Assembly (NCBI GenBank): GCA_016926185.1
Contig: JAFGPD010000038.1
Location: 1 to 39,465 of the forward strand
DNA length: 39,465 bases
Reading direction: 5' to 3'
DNA from: Candidatus Woesebacteria bacterium
Lineage (GTDB): Bacteria; Patescibacteriota; Microgenomatia; UBA8517
A program made the translations under genes and the position numbers. Shown here one piece after another: positions 32,170 through 39,393 of the stretch. The number at the start of each line of letters is the position of its first letter. Positions within the stretch are counted from its first letter, which is position 1. The notes under the pieces were generated by a model. It was not told where the DNA came from and searched no databases. It saw nothing but the letters and a program-made list of their open reading frames with translations.

Positions 32170-33027
32170 ATGGAAAATGACTTTGATTGCGATCATATTA
32201 ATAATGAAAGAAGCAAAATATTCAGAGAGGTGTTTGACAAAATTAGCATAAAATCTGACCAGGAGCTTGCAATAGCATTGCAAGATTATTCAGTAGCATA
32301 TTTTGAAAAAGGTGGTAACGAAAAGGTAATTTGGAAAAACGTACCTCTTATGCGAGCTTATTTAATTAATAAAACATTTTCTTGGTTGCAAATGGATTCT
32401 CCTCAGAATCTTCTTGAATGCGGTAGTGCTGGTGACATATCTGCTGCCATATCTCTACCAAATACAGAAGTGACTTCTTATGATATTGATCCAGATATTT
32501 TTTTTAACGTTCCATATAACGATTTGCCAGAGGAATACTTAGGTGCTATTGGCAAGAAAAAAAATCTTGAGGGGTATGGACCAAAAGACTTGTTAGGTTT
32601 TAGGAGAAGAAAACTTGATTTAGTTAAAGAGGCATTACCAAACTGGAAAATGGAAGTCGGTGACGCAAATGAAATAAAACATCCTGACAATTCATTTGAA
32701 GCTGTTTTAGTACAAGGTACACCCAATATGCTGGATTTTATTGATGAGATGGCAAGAGTTGTAGAGCCAGGTGGTTTTGTTGTTTCTATTATTCACGAGG
32801 AAATTAGAATAGGAGAATATGAGTCTGTGTACAAAACGGGAAGATACAACACATTACCTGAGTATCAATTTGTAGATAGCGGAAAGCTTGAAGAGCTCGG
32901 TCTTGAAAAGGTAGAAATTCCACAGGAATTTAAGGAATATGAGAATTTATGTGAGTGGGGTAAAAACAAATCATCGGGTTTTGTTTTTGAAGTATTTAAA
33001 AAGAACCAACCACAGCCTTTTGGTTGA
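32170..33027 (+). CDS. SAM-dependent methyltransferase (class I)
   Basis: 285 residues. SAM motifs: LLECGSAGDISAAISLP (motif I, unusual GSAGD), YDIDPD (acidic end of strand 2), VGDANEIKHPDNSFEAVLV (motif II-III) and ARVVEPGGFVVSI (motif IV-V). It ends in NQPQPFG. The substrate is not apparent; the N-terminal ~90 residues are an extra helical cap. It lies inside the repeat-flanked segment and is followed four bases after its stop by repeat copy C. Confidence 0.82.
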   Translation: MENDFDCDHINNERSKIFREVFDKISIKSDQELAIALQDYSVAYFEKGGNEKVIWKNVPLMRAYLINKTFSWLQMDSPQNLLECGSAGDISAAISLPNTEVTSYDIDPDIFFNVPYNDLPEEYLGAIGKKKNLEGYGPKDLLGFRRRKLDLVKEALPNWKMEVGDANEIKHPDNSFEAVLVQGTPNMLDFIDEMARVVEPGGFVVSIIHEEIRIGEYESVYKTGRYNTLPEYQFVDSGKLEELGLEKVEIPQEFKEYENLCEWGKNKSSGFVFEVFKKNQPQPFG

Positions 33028-33030
33028 TCC

Positions 33031-33075
33031 TAAATTGCAGGCTTGCATTGAGTGTTAACGAAGTGTCACGAACTT
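33031..33075 (+). repeat. Intergenic repeat family, copy C
   Basis: TAAATTGCAGGCTTG, then TTGAGTGTTAACGAAG ... GTCACGAACTT. It abuts the 3' end of maf, which points the other way. Confidence 0.8.
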
Positions 33076-33654
33076 TTATTTCAATACAAATATGTCAAAC
33101 TCTTTAAGTTTCTCAACAAGACTGTTCAGTGGCAGTCCCATTACGTTGAAATAGTCACCTTCAATTTTTTCTACTAATATTGCACCCAATCCCTGTATTG
33201 CATAAGAACCAGCTTTATCAAGAGGTTCACCAGTGGAAACATAAGAATCTATTTCCTCATTGGTCAGTTTTTTGAAATATACTTTTGTCTCTACTGCATG
33301 GGAAAGTGTTTGTTTGGAGTCTGTGTCAATTATGGTGAATCCAGTAATAACTGAGTGCGACTTTCCACTCATCCTTTTTAACATTTCTTTAGCATCATTT
33401 TCATTAATTGGTTTGCCCAGTACTTTACCTTCAAAAGCAATAAAAGTGTCTGCACCAATAACAACAGCACCTTCTTGTGAATCTGCCACATCTGATGCCT
33501 TACCAAGTGATAACTTTTTGGCTAATTCCATTGGAGGAATAGCATCACTCATATTTTCCTCGTACTTACTTGGTATCACTTCAAATACTAGTCCAGATTT
33601 TTCTAATATTTCTTTCCTCCTTGGAGACCCAGATGCGAGTATTATCCTTTTCAT
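33076..33654 (-). CDS. maf: Maf-type nucleoside triphosphate pyrophosphatase
   Basis: 192 residues from ATG 33654. An extended -10 (TGTTATAAT, box 33664-33669) lies nine bases upstream; the longer frame to 33762 is not supported. Family motifs: ILASGSPRRKEIL at the start, VIGADTFIAFEGKVLGKP, MSGKSHSVITG, and DKAGSYAIQGLGA. Maf proteins hydrolyse modified or non-canonical nucleotides such as dTTP/UTP derivatives. With the HAM1-like gene at 25729 it gives this window two nucleotide-sanitising enzymes. Confidence 0.94.
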   Translation of the reverse strand: MKRIILASGSPRRKEILEKSGLVFEVIPSKYEENMSDAIPPMELAKKLSLGKASDVADSQEGAVVIGADTFIAFEGKVLGKPINENDAKEMLKRMSGKSHSVITGFTIIDTDSKQTLSHAVETKVYFKKLTNEEIDSYVSTGEPLDKAGSYAIQGLGAILVEKIEGDYFNVMGLPLNSLVEKLKEFDIFVLK

Positions 33655-33692
33655 TCTTAGATAATTATAACAGAAGCATTTGAGGCTACGCA

Positions 33693-33710
33693 GCAGGGTC
33701 GGAGGGAATC
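33693..33710. repeat. Isolated 18-bp copy of tRNA-Trp 3' end
   Basis: GCAGGGTCGGAGGGAATC repeats exactly the sequence at 33813-33830, which is the 3' end of tRNA-Trp plus two flanking bases. Such a duplicate of a tRNA 3' end is the usual scar of integration at a tRNA gene. Between the copies there are only about 100 bp. Confidence 0.65.
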
Positions 33711-33776
33711 CTCTTTCGTCAAGACTTCGGAAGGACACAGTCGAACCTTTGGGGATTCTCATTCCTCCTTACAAAC

Positions 33777-33808
33777 AAAAATCCCGGGTATAAATACACG
33801 GGATTTTT
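33777..33808 (-). terminator. Terminator after tRNA-Trp
   Basis: AAAAATCCCG-type stem: 10 bp (33777-33786 with 33799-33808), loop about 12 bases, T-rich on both sides. It directly follows tRNA-Trp on the minus strand. Confidence 0.85.
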
Positions 33809-33814
33809 ATCTGC

Positions 33815-33884
33815 AGGGTCGGAGGGAATCGAACCCCCAATAGCGGTTTTGGAGACCGCTGTTATACCATTTAACTACGACCCT
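33815..33884 (-). tRNA. trnW: tRNA-Trp (CCA)
   Basis: 70 nt. Acceptor AGGGTCG/CGACCCT, D-arm GTTA-AATGGTA-TAAC, anticodon stem GCGGT/ACCGC with loop CTCCAAA (anticodon CCA, reads UGG), 4-nt variable loop, T-arm GGGGG/CCCTC with TTCGATT. 3' CCA not encoded. Seven bases after the GIY-YIG gene stop. Confidence 0.96.
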
Positions 33885-33891
33885 ACATCTC

Positions 33892-34140
33892 TTATTTTAG
33901 TCGAATTCGCTTGAGCAATCCAGTTTTAGAAGAACCCCTTTGTTTGAGTTTTCTTTCGCGTTCGAAAGCCAGTTGTTTATTGGGATATGCTTCGTAGTAG
34001 TAAAGAATGGGGTTTGTTAATCTTTTTGACCAGAGACTTTTTCCGTTTTTATGTTCTTTAAGTCTTCTTTTAAGGTTTTTAGTGTATCCAATATAATGTT
34101 TGGTTTTATCTTCGTTAGCCAGGATATAAACATAATACAT
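33892..34140 (-). CDS. Single-domain GIY-YIG nuclease
   Basis: 82 residues from ATG 34140 (MYYVYILANEDKTKHYIGYT). The GIY-YIG core is present: Y-x-Y near the start, YIGYT, NLKRRLKEHKNGKS with the catalytic Arg, and FERERKLKQRG with the Glu. Single-domain members are common in CPR genomes and are often mobile. It lies between a tRNA-Trp-like 5' half (34184-34218) and the intact tRNA-Trp, all on the minus strand. The upstream extension of its frame reads through the tRNA half and is not considered coding. Confidence 0.9.
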   Translation of the reverse strand: MYYVYILANEDKTKHYIGYTKNLKRRLKEHKNGKSLWSKRLTNPILYYYEAYPNKQLAFERERKLKQRGSSKTGLLKRIRLK

Positions 34141-34158
34141 AAGAAATTCCGGTTTTGG

Positions 34159-34184
34159 ATCGAGCCTTTCGCGAAAGGCTCGAT
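34159..34184. repeat. Perfect 26-bp palindrome beside the tRNA half
   Basis: Half-site ATCGAGCCTTTCG and its exact complement, with no spacer. It forms a long stem. It begins exactly where the similarity to tRNA-Trp ends, after the CCA anticodon. Confidence 0.85.
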
Positions 34185-34218
34185 GGAGACCGCCATGATA
34201 CCATTTCATCACGGACCT
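34184..34218 (-). pseudogene. tRNA-Trp-like 5' half
   Basis: Minus strand: AGGTCCG, D-arm ATGA-AATGGTA-TCAT, then GCGGTCTCCA. It matches tRNA-Trp over acceptor 5' strand, D-loop, anticodon stem 5' strand and anticodon, then the sequence becomes a palindrome. It has no 3' half. Either a fragment left by integration of the neighbouring GIY-YIG gene or a degenerate duplicate. Confidence 0.6.
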
Positions 34219-34305
34219 ATGAATACAATTATAACATTGGGCATTATGTATCACCAGAATGGAGAAACACTCTTTTGCTTTAACCTGTTGATATAGTTTG
34301 ATGTA

Positions 34306-34334
34306 TTGAAATAAAATCAATATTATTTTATATT
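34306..34334 (+). promoter_or_regulatory. Leaderless promoter of the 34341 gene
   Basis: -35 TTGAAA (34306-34311), 17 bp, -10 TATATT (34329-34334), six bases before ATG 34341. One of the clearest leaderless promoters in the window. Confidence 0.75.
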
Positions 34335-34340
34335 TCAGTT

Positions 34341-34568
34341 ATGCTTACAAAAACAGATTTAAGTCAAATTACAAAAATTGTAAAATCTGAAAGCCAGTCA
34401 CTGGAGAATAAATTAAACAAGAAATTCGATAAAATGGATAAAAGGTTTGATAAATTAGAAAGAAAATTGGATTATGCAATCAATTTTCTAGATAGAGATT
34501 ATCTTAAGCTTCTTGATAGGGTAGAGGCAATTGAAGAGCACCTTCATCTTAAACCGGCATCGATCTAA
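34341..34568 (+). CDS. Small coiled-coil protein
   Basis: 75 residues. LENKLNKKFDKMDKRFDKLERKLDYAI shows continuous heptads with Leu/Phe at a and d positions, so a coiled coil over most of the length. No family assignment; small coiled-coil proteins of this type are common near nucleases and phage-derived genes but that is not specific. It converges with gmk, 18 bases apart. Confidence 0.7.
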   Translation: MLTKTDLSQITKIVKSESQSLENKLNKKFDKMDKRFDKLERKLDYAINFLDRDYLKLLDRVEAIEEHLHLKPASI

Positions 34569-34586
34569 AAGATTTTCGGATAATAG

Positions 34587-35198
34587 TCAATAATTATCAA
34601 CCAGTTTTAATATTTCATTAACAGCTTCATTTTGCTTACCGGTTTTGTTGACTACAACATTCGGGAATTTATCACGATTATTTTTCCATATCTGTATATC
34701 CTGCTGAAGCCTCTTTTGGAACTCTTCGAGGTCAGCGAGGTCATTTTCTCTGGATCTATAACGATTGAGCGCAACCTTGGGTGTGGAGGTTTTAATAAGT
34801 ATTTTTTCTGTACGTTTCACGATGATTGTACCGATAGTATGGTCTAAACTGGTTTGCAATGTTTCCTCGATAACTGCTGCCCTAGACATATTAATTCTCC
34901 AGATCAGATCTTGCCCTTCCAACACTTTGTTAAATTCTAACTTTGAAGTGCCTTTGTAATGAGAACCGTAACTGACATGTTCAATTAGCTGATCACTTTC
35001 TATCATTTGCTCAAAAGTCTCAGATGAGACGAAGTGGTAATCGACTCCTTCAGTCTCACTCTCACGCTTCGGGCGAGTGGTGTGGGTGACAACACGATGA
35101 ATGTGCGGTCTTTTTTGTAGCACCATATTCATCAAAGTATCTTTACCCGAGCCTGAGAAACCGGTTAAAACAATAAGCTTGCCCAGATCAGATTTCAT
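34587..35198 (-). CDS. gmk: Guanylate kinase
   Basis: 203 residues. P-loop GFSGSGKDT, GMP-binding VTHTTRPKRESETEGVDYHFVS with the Arg and Tyr residues, SYGSHYKGTS, and RYRSREN with the adenine-side Arg residues. It phosphorylates GMP to GDP. Normal length. The Ala-for-Ser style changes in the P-loop (GSGKD) are within family range. No operon partner on this strand in close proximity. Confidence 0.9.
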   Translation of the reverse strand: MKSDLGKLIVLTGFSGSGKDTLMNMVLQKRPHIHRVVTHTTRPKRESETEGVDYHFVSSETFEQMIESDQLIEHVSYGSHYKGTSKLEFNKVLEGQDLIWRINMSRAAVIEETLQTSLDHTIGTIIVKRTEKILIKTSTPKVALNRYRSRENDLADLEEFQKRLQQDIQIWKNNRDKFPNVVVNKTGKQNEAVNEILKLVDNY

Positions 35199-35295
35199 AT
35201 CAGTGAAAAGTATACTAAATAACTGTCGGTAGGAGAAATGCCTTTATAATAAAAGATAATATTAGATTTATAGTTTTTAATGAGAATAAGAAGAA

Positions 35296-35493
35296 TTAAC
35301 TCGTGTCTTTAGGTAAGGAAGCTCCATGACCATGTCCCGTTCCAAGTTTTGAATCTGTATCGATTGAGTCATAAACTGGCCTGGGTGAAAATTGTGGACC
35401 CTCATCTATACGAACAGTATACGTTTTACCTTCAAATTTCATTGTAGTAAACGTGATATTTATCCTGGCTGGTGTTTCTTCTTCGGATGGCAT
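35296..35493 (-). CDS. Small hypothetical protein
   Basis: 65 residues: SEEETPARINITFTTMKFEGKTYTVRIDEGPQF, a beta-hairpin-like pattern, then a Gly/His-rich tail (GTGHGHGASL) that could bind metal. No family. A good promoter lies upstream, so it is probably expressed. Confidence 0.6.
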   Translation of the reverse strand: MPSEEETPARINITFTTMKFEGKTYTVRIDEGPQFSPRPVYDSIDTDSKLGTGHGHGASLPKDTS

Positions 35494-35504
35494 AATTTGT
35501 ACTT

Positions 35505-35533
35505 ATTATAAAAAAATAAAAAAGTAATAACAA
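35505..35533 (-). promoter_or_regulatory. Promoter of the 65-residue gene
   Basis: Minus strand: -35 TTGTTA (35528-35533), 17 bp, -10 TATAAT (35505-35510), 11 bases before ATG 35493. Confidence 0.6.
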
Positions 35534-35782
35534 AAGTAGAAAGGAATACGATTATATTCAAATATCTTTATTAAATCAAGTATTAGCCAGTTGCCAGTAT
35601 TCAGGCTATTATCTTTAATAAGTAGGATATTAAAGCATCATTAAAGCATTTCAGTAACTGCAAACACAGTCAGCTATTATATCATCTGGGAATTATCGTG
35701 CTTAGGTCGAAACAATCAACTATGGGACTAAACCGGTTTAAAAATATACACTATTATTCTAATGAATTGTTTACATTGGGGT

Positions 35783-35812
35783 TTGTGAGAAAGTTTTTAA
35801 ATATGTTATAAT
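35783..35812 (+). promoter_or_regulatory. Promoter of the 35848 gene
   Basis: -35 TTGTGA (35783-35788), 18 bp, extended -10 TGTTATAAT (box 35807-35812). The leader is about 30 bases and carries GGGTGAT seven bases before the ATG, a Shine-Dalgarno. Confidence 0.6.
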
Positions 35813-35847
35813 ATGCAAATTTTGATACACATTGGGTGATTAATATT

Positions 35848-36195
35848 ATGAGTCCTTTAAAAGAAAAACCGGGAGTAGGAGAAAAGGCAGTAAAAGATAA
35901 AGAACTGGACCCATTCACTAGGCGAATTCTTGATGATATGTTTATTCAAAAGCCATTGTTGAAAGTACGCGAGGGATTACTTGCAAGAGCTGTTGGAGCT
36001 TTTATCGATGCCGTTAAGAAAAATGATGCAGGTATTCACTTCAACGAAAGTACGGTTAATGAGTTTCTTGATGAGTTAGATTTAGAAGAAGAGGAATTTT
36101 TAACAACCGTTGTAGATACTGATTCAACGACGCCTTTGGGCAAAAGAACACCATTAGCCCATATAAGACAAGAAGTTCAGGACAAAAAAAAATAA
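35848..36195 (+). CDS. Small hypothetical helical protein
   Basis: 115 residues from ATG 35848, selected from the GGGTGAT seven bases upstream. Amphipathic helices (KVREGLLARAVGAFIDAVKKN, ESTVNEFLDELDLEEEEFLTTV) and a Lys-rich tail suggest a small cytosolic helical bundle. No family recognised. Confidence 0.65.
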   Translation: MSPLKEKPGVGEKAVKDKELDPFTRRILDDMFIQKPLLKVREGLLARAVGAFIDAVKKNDAGIHFNESTVNEFLDELDLEEEEFLTTVVDTDSTTPLGKRTPLAHIRQEVQDKKK

Positions 36196-36453
36196 AGACT
36201 CCAATATTGGTTCAAATTTTTTATCTTACCTTATGCTCTTATTGTAGCTTTTATTTTTGAGTTTATCCTATGTAATCATACGCATGGAAGAAAATTGAAA
36301 TTATATCTTTCTAACTTAGACTTCATAACTTCAGTTTATGAATTTAACCCAGATTCATATCACAAAGTAAGAAAGTCAACATTTTCAGAGGGGACTACTG
36401 GTAATTGTTGATGAAATATTCACTTTACATATAGGATGGAAGTTTTAAATTTT

Positions 36454-37260
36454 CTAATTACGTCTAAAGCTGCGGGTTTTTGATAAGTTTTTTACACTTG
36501 CGTCTCCTGAGATAGGATCGAAACCACGAGGACGAGAAGCTGGTACGAAGTTATTATCTTCAGCCCAGCTTTCCAATGTTTTACGCATCTCGTCTCCAGA
36601 GTAGTACGATTCTACAGTGTTATCGTCTAGAACGTAAGCAAATTTTTGTCTTTTCTTCGGGTGCAGAAACTTTTTCAAAGTTTGAAGTATTCCTCCTTCC
36701 CTAATAACATCTGGATTGGGCGCGACCATTACAATCTCATCAGGAGATAATTTAGGGTAAAATTGCTGTAATTCCTCAACTTTTTTGTCATAGTGTACTA
36801 TTTTTAAGTTTGGGCCAACCGCTTTACCACCAGTACTGAAAAGCACCTTTTTACGTTTAGTTTCCTCTTCATTGTCAGGAGGATTACAAGTTACTAATAG
36901 TTCCTTTTTTTTGCCAAAACCAGATAAAAAAGAGAGAAAACGTTTTTTTTGTCCTACTCCTACTTCTAATTTGACAATGTCTGCTTCTTTTATACGTTTT
37001 TTAAGTTCTTTTTTTGAAAGATTGGCTTCTGCACTCACATGAATTTTCCCAAAAGCTTCAGGATAATTTCCAGAAAGATTGGCTTCTGCTTTTGCTTGTA
37101 GTTCTGCCATTTCTTCCTGATCTTTTTGTATCTGCTCTAATAGCCTTTTTTCCCTGCGGGATAGATTTTGTGGAGGAGCAGTATTCTCATTATTTCTGTT
37201 TCCACTACCCCCGCCTCTACCGCCCCATGGCTCTTGATATAAACCTTCGTGTTCAGTCAT
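36454..37260 (-). CDS. Hypothetical charged protein
   Basis: 268 residues. The N-terminus is Gly/Asn-rich and flexible (WGGRGGGSGNRNNENT). A long coiled-coil-like helix (SRREKRLLEQIQKDQEEMAELQAKAEANL) leads to a globular basic domain (KKELLVTCNPPDNEEE, KFLHPKKRQKFAYVLDDNTVESYYSGDEM). No signal peptide or family recognised. Controlled by a promoter whose -10 box lies in a dyad (37280-37305). Confidence 0.68.
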   Translation of the reverse strand: MTEHEGLYQEPWGGRGGGSGNRNNENTAPPQNLSRREKRLLEQIQKDQEEMAELQAKAEANLSGNYPEAFGKIHVSAEANLSKKELKKRIKEADIVKLEVGVGQKKRFLSFLSGFGKKKELLVTCNPPDNEEETKRKKVLFSTGGKAVGPNLKIVHYDKKVEELQQFYPKLSPDEIVMVAPNPDVIREGGILQTLKKFLHPKKRQKFAYVLDDNTVESYYSGDEMRKTLESWAEDNNFVPASRPRGFDPISGDASVKNLSKTRSFRRN

Positions 37261-37279
37261 TTTAATTCTGCTTTTTAAG

Positions 37280-37305
37280 CTTCTAAGATTATTTTAGCTT
37301 AGAAG
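37280..37305. promoter_or_regulatory. Dyad overlapping the -10 box: probable operator/hairpin
   Basis: CTTCTAAG (37280-37287), 10 bases, CTTAGAAG (37298-37305): a perfect 8-bp inverted repeat. The central spacer contains the minus-strand -10 TAAAAT (37291-37296), with -35 TTTGCA at 37314-37319 and a 17-bp gap. A repressor on this dyad would cover the -10. As RNA the 5' end would fold little, so the DNA role is more likely. Confidence 0.55.
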
Positions 37306-37439
37306 TTTCTTTATGCAAAGTCTTTTTTTTTTGCAATTCTTATCCCGACACAGATCTTACTTGCTCTCAAAAATTACGGGTTTGCATCGCAAGAGCGATT
37401 GTTCGGGACTGCGCTCGGCCTTGTCATGAAAAACTTATC

Positions 37440-37628
37440 TTATTTGAGTTTACTGGTCTCTTTATGGGTAGTTTTCTTTTTACAATTTTTGCAATATTTT
37501 TTCACTTCAAGCTTGCCGGAGCCTCCGGTCTTGTTCTGGATATTAACCTTGTTTCTGGTTGTTATATAGTTTTGGCTTTTGCACTTTGTGCAGACCATTC
37601 CTACTATTTCTCTTCCTGCTACGGCCAT
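37440..37628 (-). CDS. rpmG: 50S ribosomal protein L33
   Basis: 62 residues. MVCTKCKSQNYITTRNKV, LEVKKYCKNCKKKTTHKETSK is the L33 signature with both CxxC zinc knuckles (a zinc-binding C+ form). The first 10 residues (MAVAGREIVG) are an extension compared with usual L33. A TACAAT box lies 24 bases upstream. It is divergent from the Memo-AMMECR1 gene. Confidence 0.92.
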   Translation of the reverse strand: MAVAGREIVGMVCTKCKSQNYITTRNKVNIQNKTGGSGKLEVKKYCKNCKKKTTHKETSKLK

Positions 37629-37724
37629 TTTATTTTTAATTTCTCAAACGTAGGTATTGTAGCATTTAAGCGTTGTTTAGTCGATAAGAGAACGGCATTT
37701 TAACAATTAAGACAATGCTGTTAA

Positions 37725-37730
37725 TATAAT
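37725..37730 (+). promoter_or_regulatory. -10 box of leaderless promoter for Memo-AMMECR1
   Basis: TATAAT six bases before ATG 37737. No convincing -35 (best TTAACA at 37700 with 19 bp). Confidence 0.55.
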
Positions 37731-37736
37731 TAGTTT

Positions 37737-39290
37737 ATGAAGAAAAAGTGGATCTTGTTTGTGAGTATTTCACTTGGGCTATTGTTTGTGGCGATCATAA
37801 GCTATCTTCTTGTTCAGCAAAATAGTGATGACAAGCTGGGGGAGATAGATCTTTTTCCTGATAGTGAGTTAAGTGAGAAAAGCAGTGAAGAGCCTCAAAT
37901 AAGGGAAGCTGAGGTTGCCGGACAGTTCTATCCTGCAGATAAGGAGGAGCTTTCAAATAAGATTGAAAGTTATTTAGAAAATACTTCGAAGGTTGAAGCT
38001 AATGGTAAACCCAGAGTTCTTTTTGTTCCGCATGCAGGATTGAGTTACTCGGGTCAGACTGCGGCTTGGGGCTTTTCCCAGCTTCAGGGGCATGATTATT
38101 CGCACGTTGTGATCCTTTCGGCAAATCATCAGCTTCCAAATAGCAAAGCTGCAGTCTATTCAAAAGGCATATGGCAGACACCGCTGGGGGATACAGAGAT
38201 TGACGAGAGCTTTGCGTCAAACTTGATCGATAATGAGGCAAACATTATTCCCAATACTGAACTTTTTACAGGCGATCATACTATCGAAGTTGAGCTGGTG
38301 TTTTTGCAATCAATTTTGAATAACTTTAAGATAGTTCCGGTAATCTTGGGTCAGGTGAATGATGCAACAATTGAGACACTTGCAGGAAAGCTGTCTTATC
38401 TGATGGATGAGAAAACGCTTTTATTGGTGAGCACAGATCTTTCACACTATCCAACTTGGGAAGATGCCGGTAAAGTTGATGAGAATACAATTCAAGCTAT
38501 TTTGTCTGGAAGAGAGGGAAGCTATATTGATGGGGTTTCAAAGATCAACATAAGCGACTATCAGAACTTACAAACACTTGCATGTGGTGATAAGGCAATT
38601 CGGGTTGCATTAAAAACAGCTGAACTTTTAGGTGTAAACGATTTACGAAAGATCGCTTATTCCAATTCAGGTGATGTGACAGGGGACAAAACGAAAGTTG
38701 TTGGCTACGCTGCCATAGCCGGATATAAGGATTTTTTGCCAGAGTCACAACTTGATGAACAGACAAAAGAGGAGGCGCTAACAATTGCAAGAAATACTCT
38801 AGAGACCTATTTAACTACTAAAAAAGTACCGTTGTTATATCCGAATAATAGGTATCTTTATAAGCCATTGGGGGTATTTGTTACTCTTAATAAAGTTCAT
38901 AATCTCCGCGGCTGTATAGGCCGTTTTGAACCTGCGGACCCGTTGTATGAAGTGATACAAGATACAGCAATTGACGCTGCCCTTCATGACAGCAGGTTCG
39001 ATCCAGTCCAGCCGTCAGAACTGGAAGATATCGAAATTGAGATCTCGATAATGACACCGAAGGTAATCGAAGACAGTTGGCAGGATATTGAATTAGGCAG
39101 ACACGGTGTAGTTATTCAAAAGGGAAGTAAATCCGGAACTTTTCTGCCTCAGGTGGCAACGGATACGGGATGGTCCAAGGAGGAGTTTTTATCACAACTT
39201 TGCAGTCAAAAAGCCGGACTTCCAAAAGATTGCTACAAAGACCCGTCAGTTGATATCTACACCTTCGAAGCACAAGTGTTTTCAGAATAA
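37737..39290 (+). CDS. Membrane-anchored Memo-AMMECR1 fusion protein
   Basis: 517 residues. One N-terminal membrane helix (WILFVSISLGLLFVAIISYLL), short acidic linker, then a Memo/AmmeMemoRadiSam-B domain (about 55-330). Its metal-site motifs are kept: VPHAGLSYSG, SANHQ, DHTIEVELVFLQ, STDLSHYP and ACGDKAI. An AMMECR1 domain (about 335-515) follows with GVFVTLNKVHNLRGCIG, AALHDSRFDPV and EIEISIMTP. The two are usually separate proteins encoded together, often with a radical SAM partner, which is not seen here. The external or membrane-tethered location is unusual. Activity unknown. Confidence 0.92.
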   Translation: MKKKWILFVSISLGLLFVAIISYLLVQQNSDDKLGEIDLFPDSELSEKSSEEPQIREAEVAGQFYPADKEELSNKIESYLENTSKVEANGKPRVLFVPHAGLSYSGQTAAWGFSQLQGHDYSHVVILSANHQLPNSKAAVYSKGIWQTPLGDTEIDESFASNLIDNEANIIPNTELFTGDHTIEVELVFLQSILNNFKIVPVILGQVNDATIETLAGKLSYLMDEKTLLLVSTDLSHYPTWEDAGKVDENTIQAILSGREGSYIDGVSKINISDYQNLQTLACGDKAIRVALKTAELLGVNDLRKIAYSNSGDVTGDKTKVVGYAAIAGYKDFLPESQLDEQTKEEALTIARNTLETYLTTKKVPLLYPNNRYLYKPLGVFVTLNKVHNLRGCIGRFEPADPLYEVIQDTAIDAALHDSRFDPVQPSELEDIEIEISIMTPKVIEDSWQDIELGRHGVVIQKGSKSGTFLPQVATDTGWSKEEFLSQLCSQKAGLPKDCYKDPSVDIYTFEAQVFSE

Positions 39291-39393
39291 AACTAAACAT
39301 TAAATACTAAAAACTAAACACCTTAGCCATAACAGATATGAAAAGTATAAAAGCGGCATCGGAATTCTTAAATTAATAATTTTAATTATTTTG

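Larger units (their letters stand above)
35494..35847. other. 354-bp intergenic region with divergent promoters
   Basis: No gene seen. It holds the promoter at 35505 for the minus-strand gene and the promoter at 35783 for the plus-strand gene. The middle is AT-rich with a short direct repeat (TTAAAGCAT twice near 35631 and 35641). No hairpin, no tRNA, and no longer open frame with coding character. Confidence 0.6.

Noticed and set aside
31441-33075. Integron attC sites
   Set aside because: The repeats lack the GTTRRRY/RYYYAAC core boxes and no integrase is present.
34159-34320. Longer GIY-YIG protein starting at 34320
   Set aside because: The extension reads through the tRNA-like half and palindrome; the family begins MYYVYIL at 34140.
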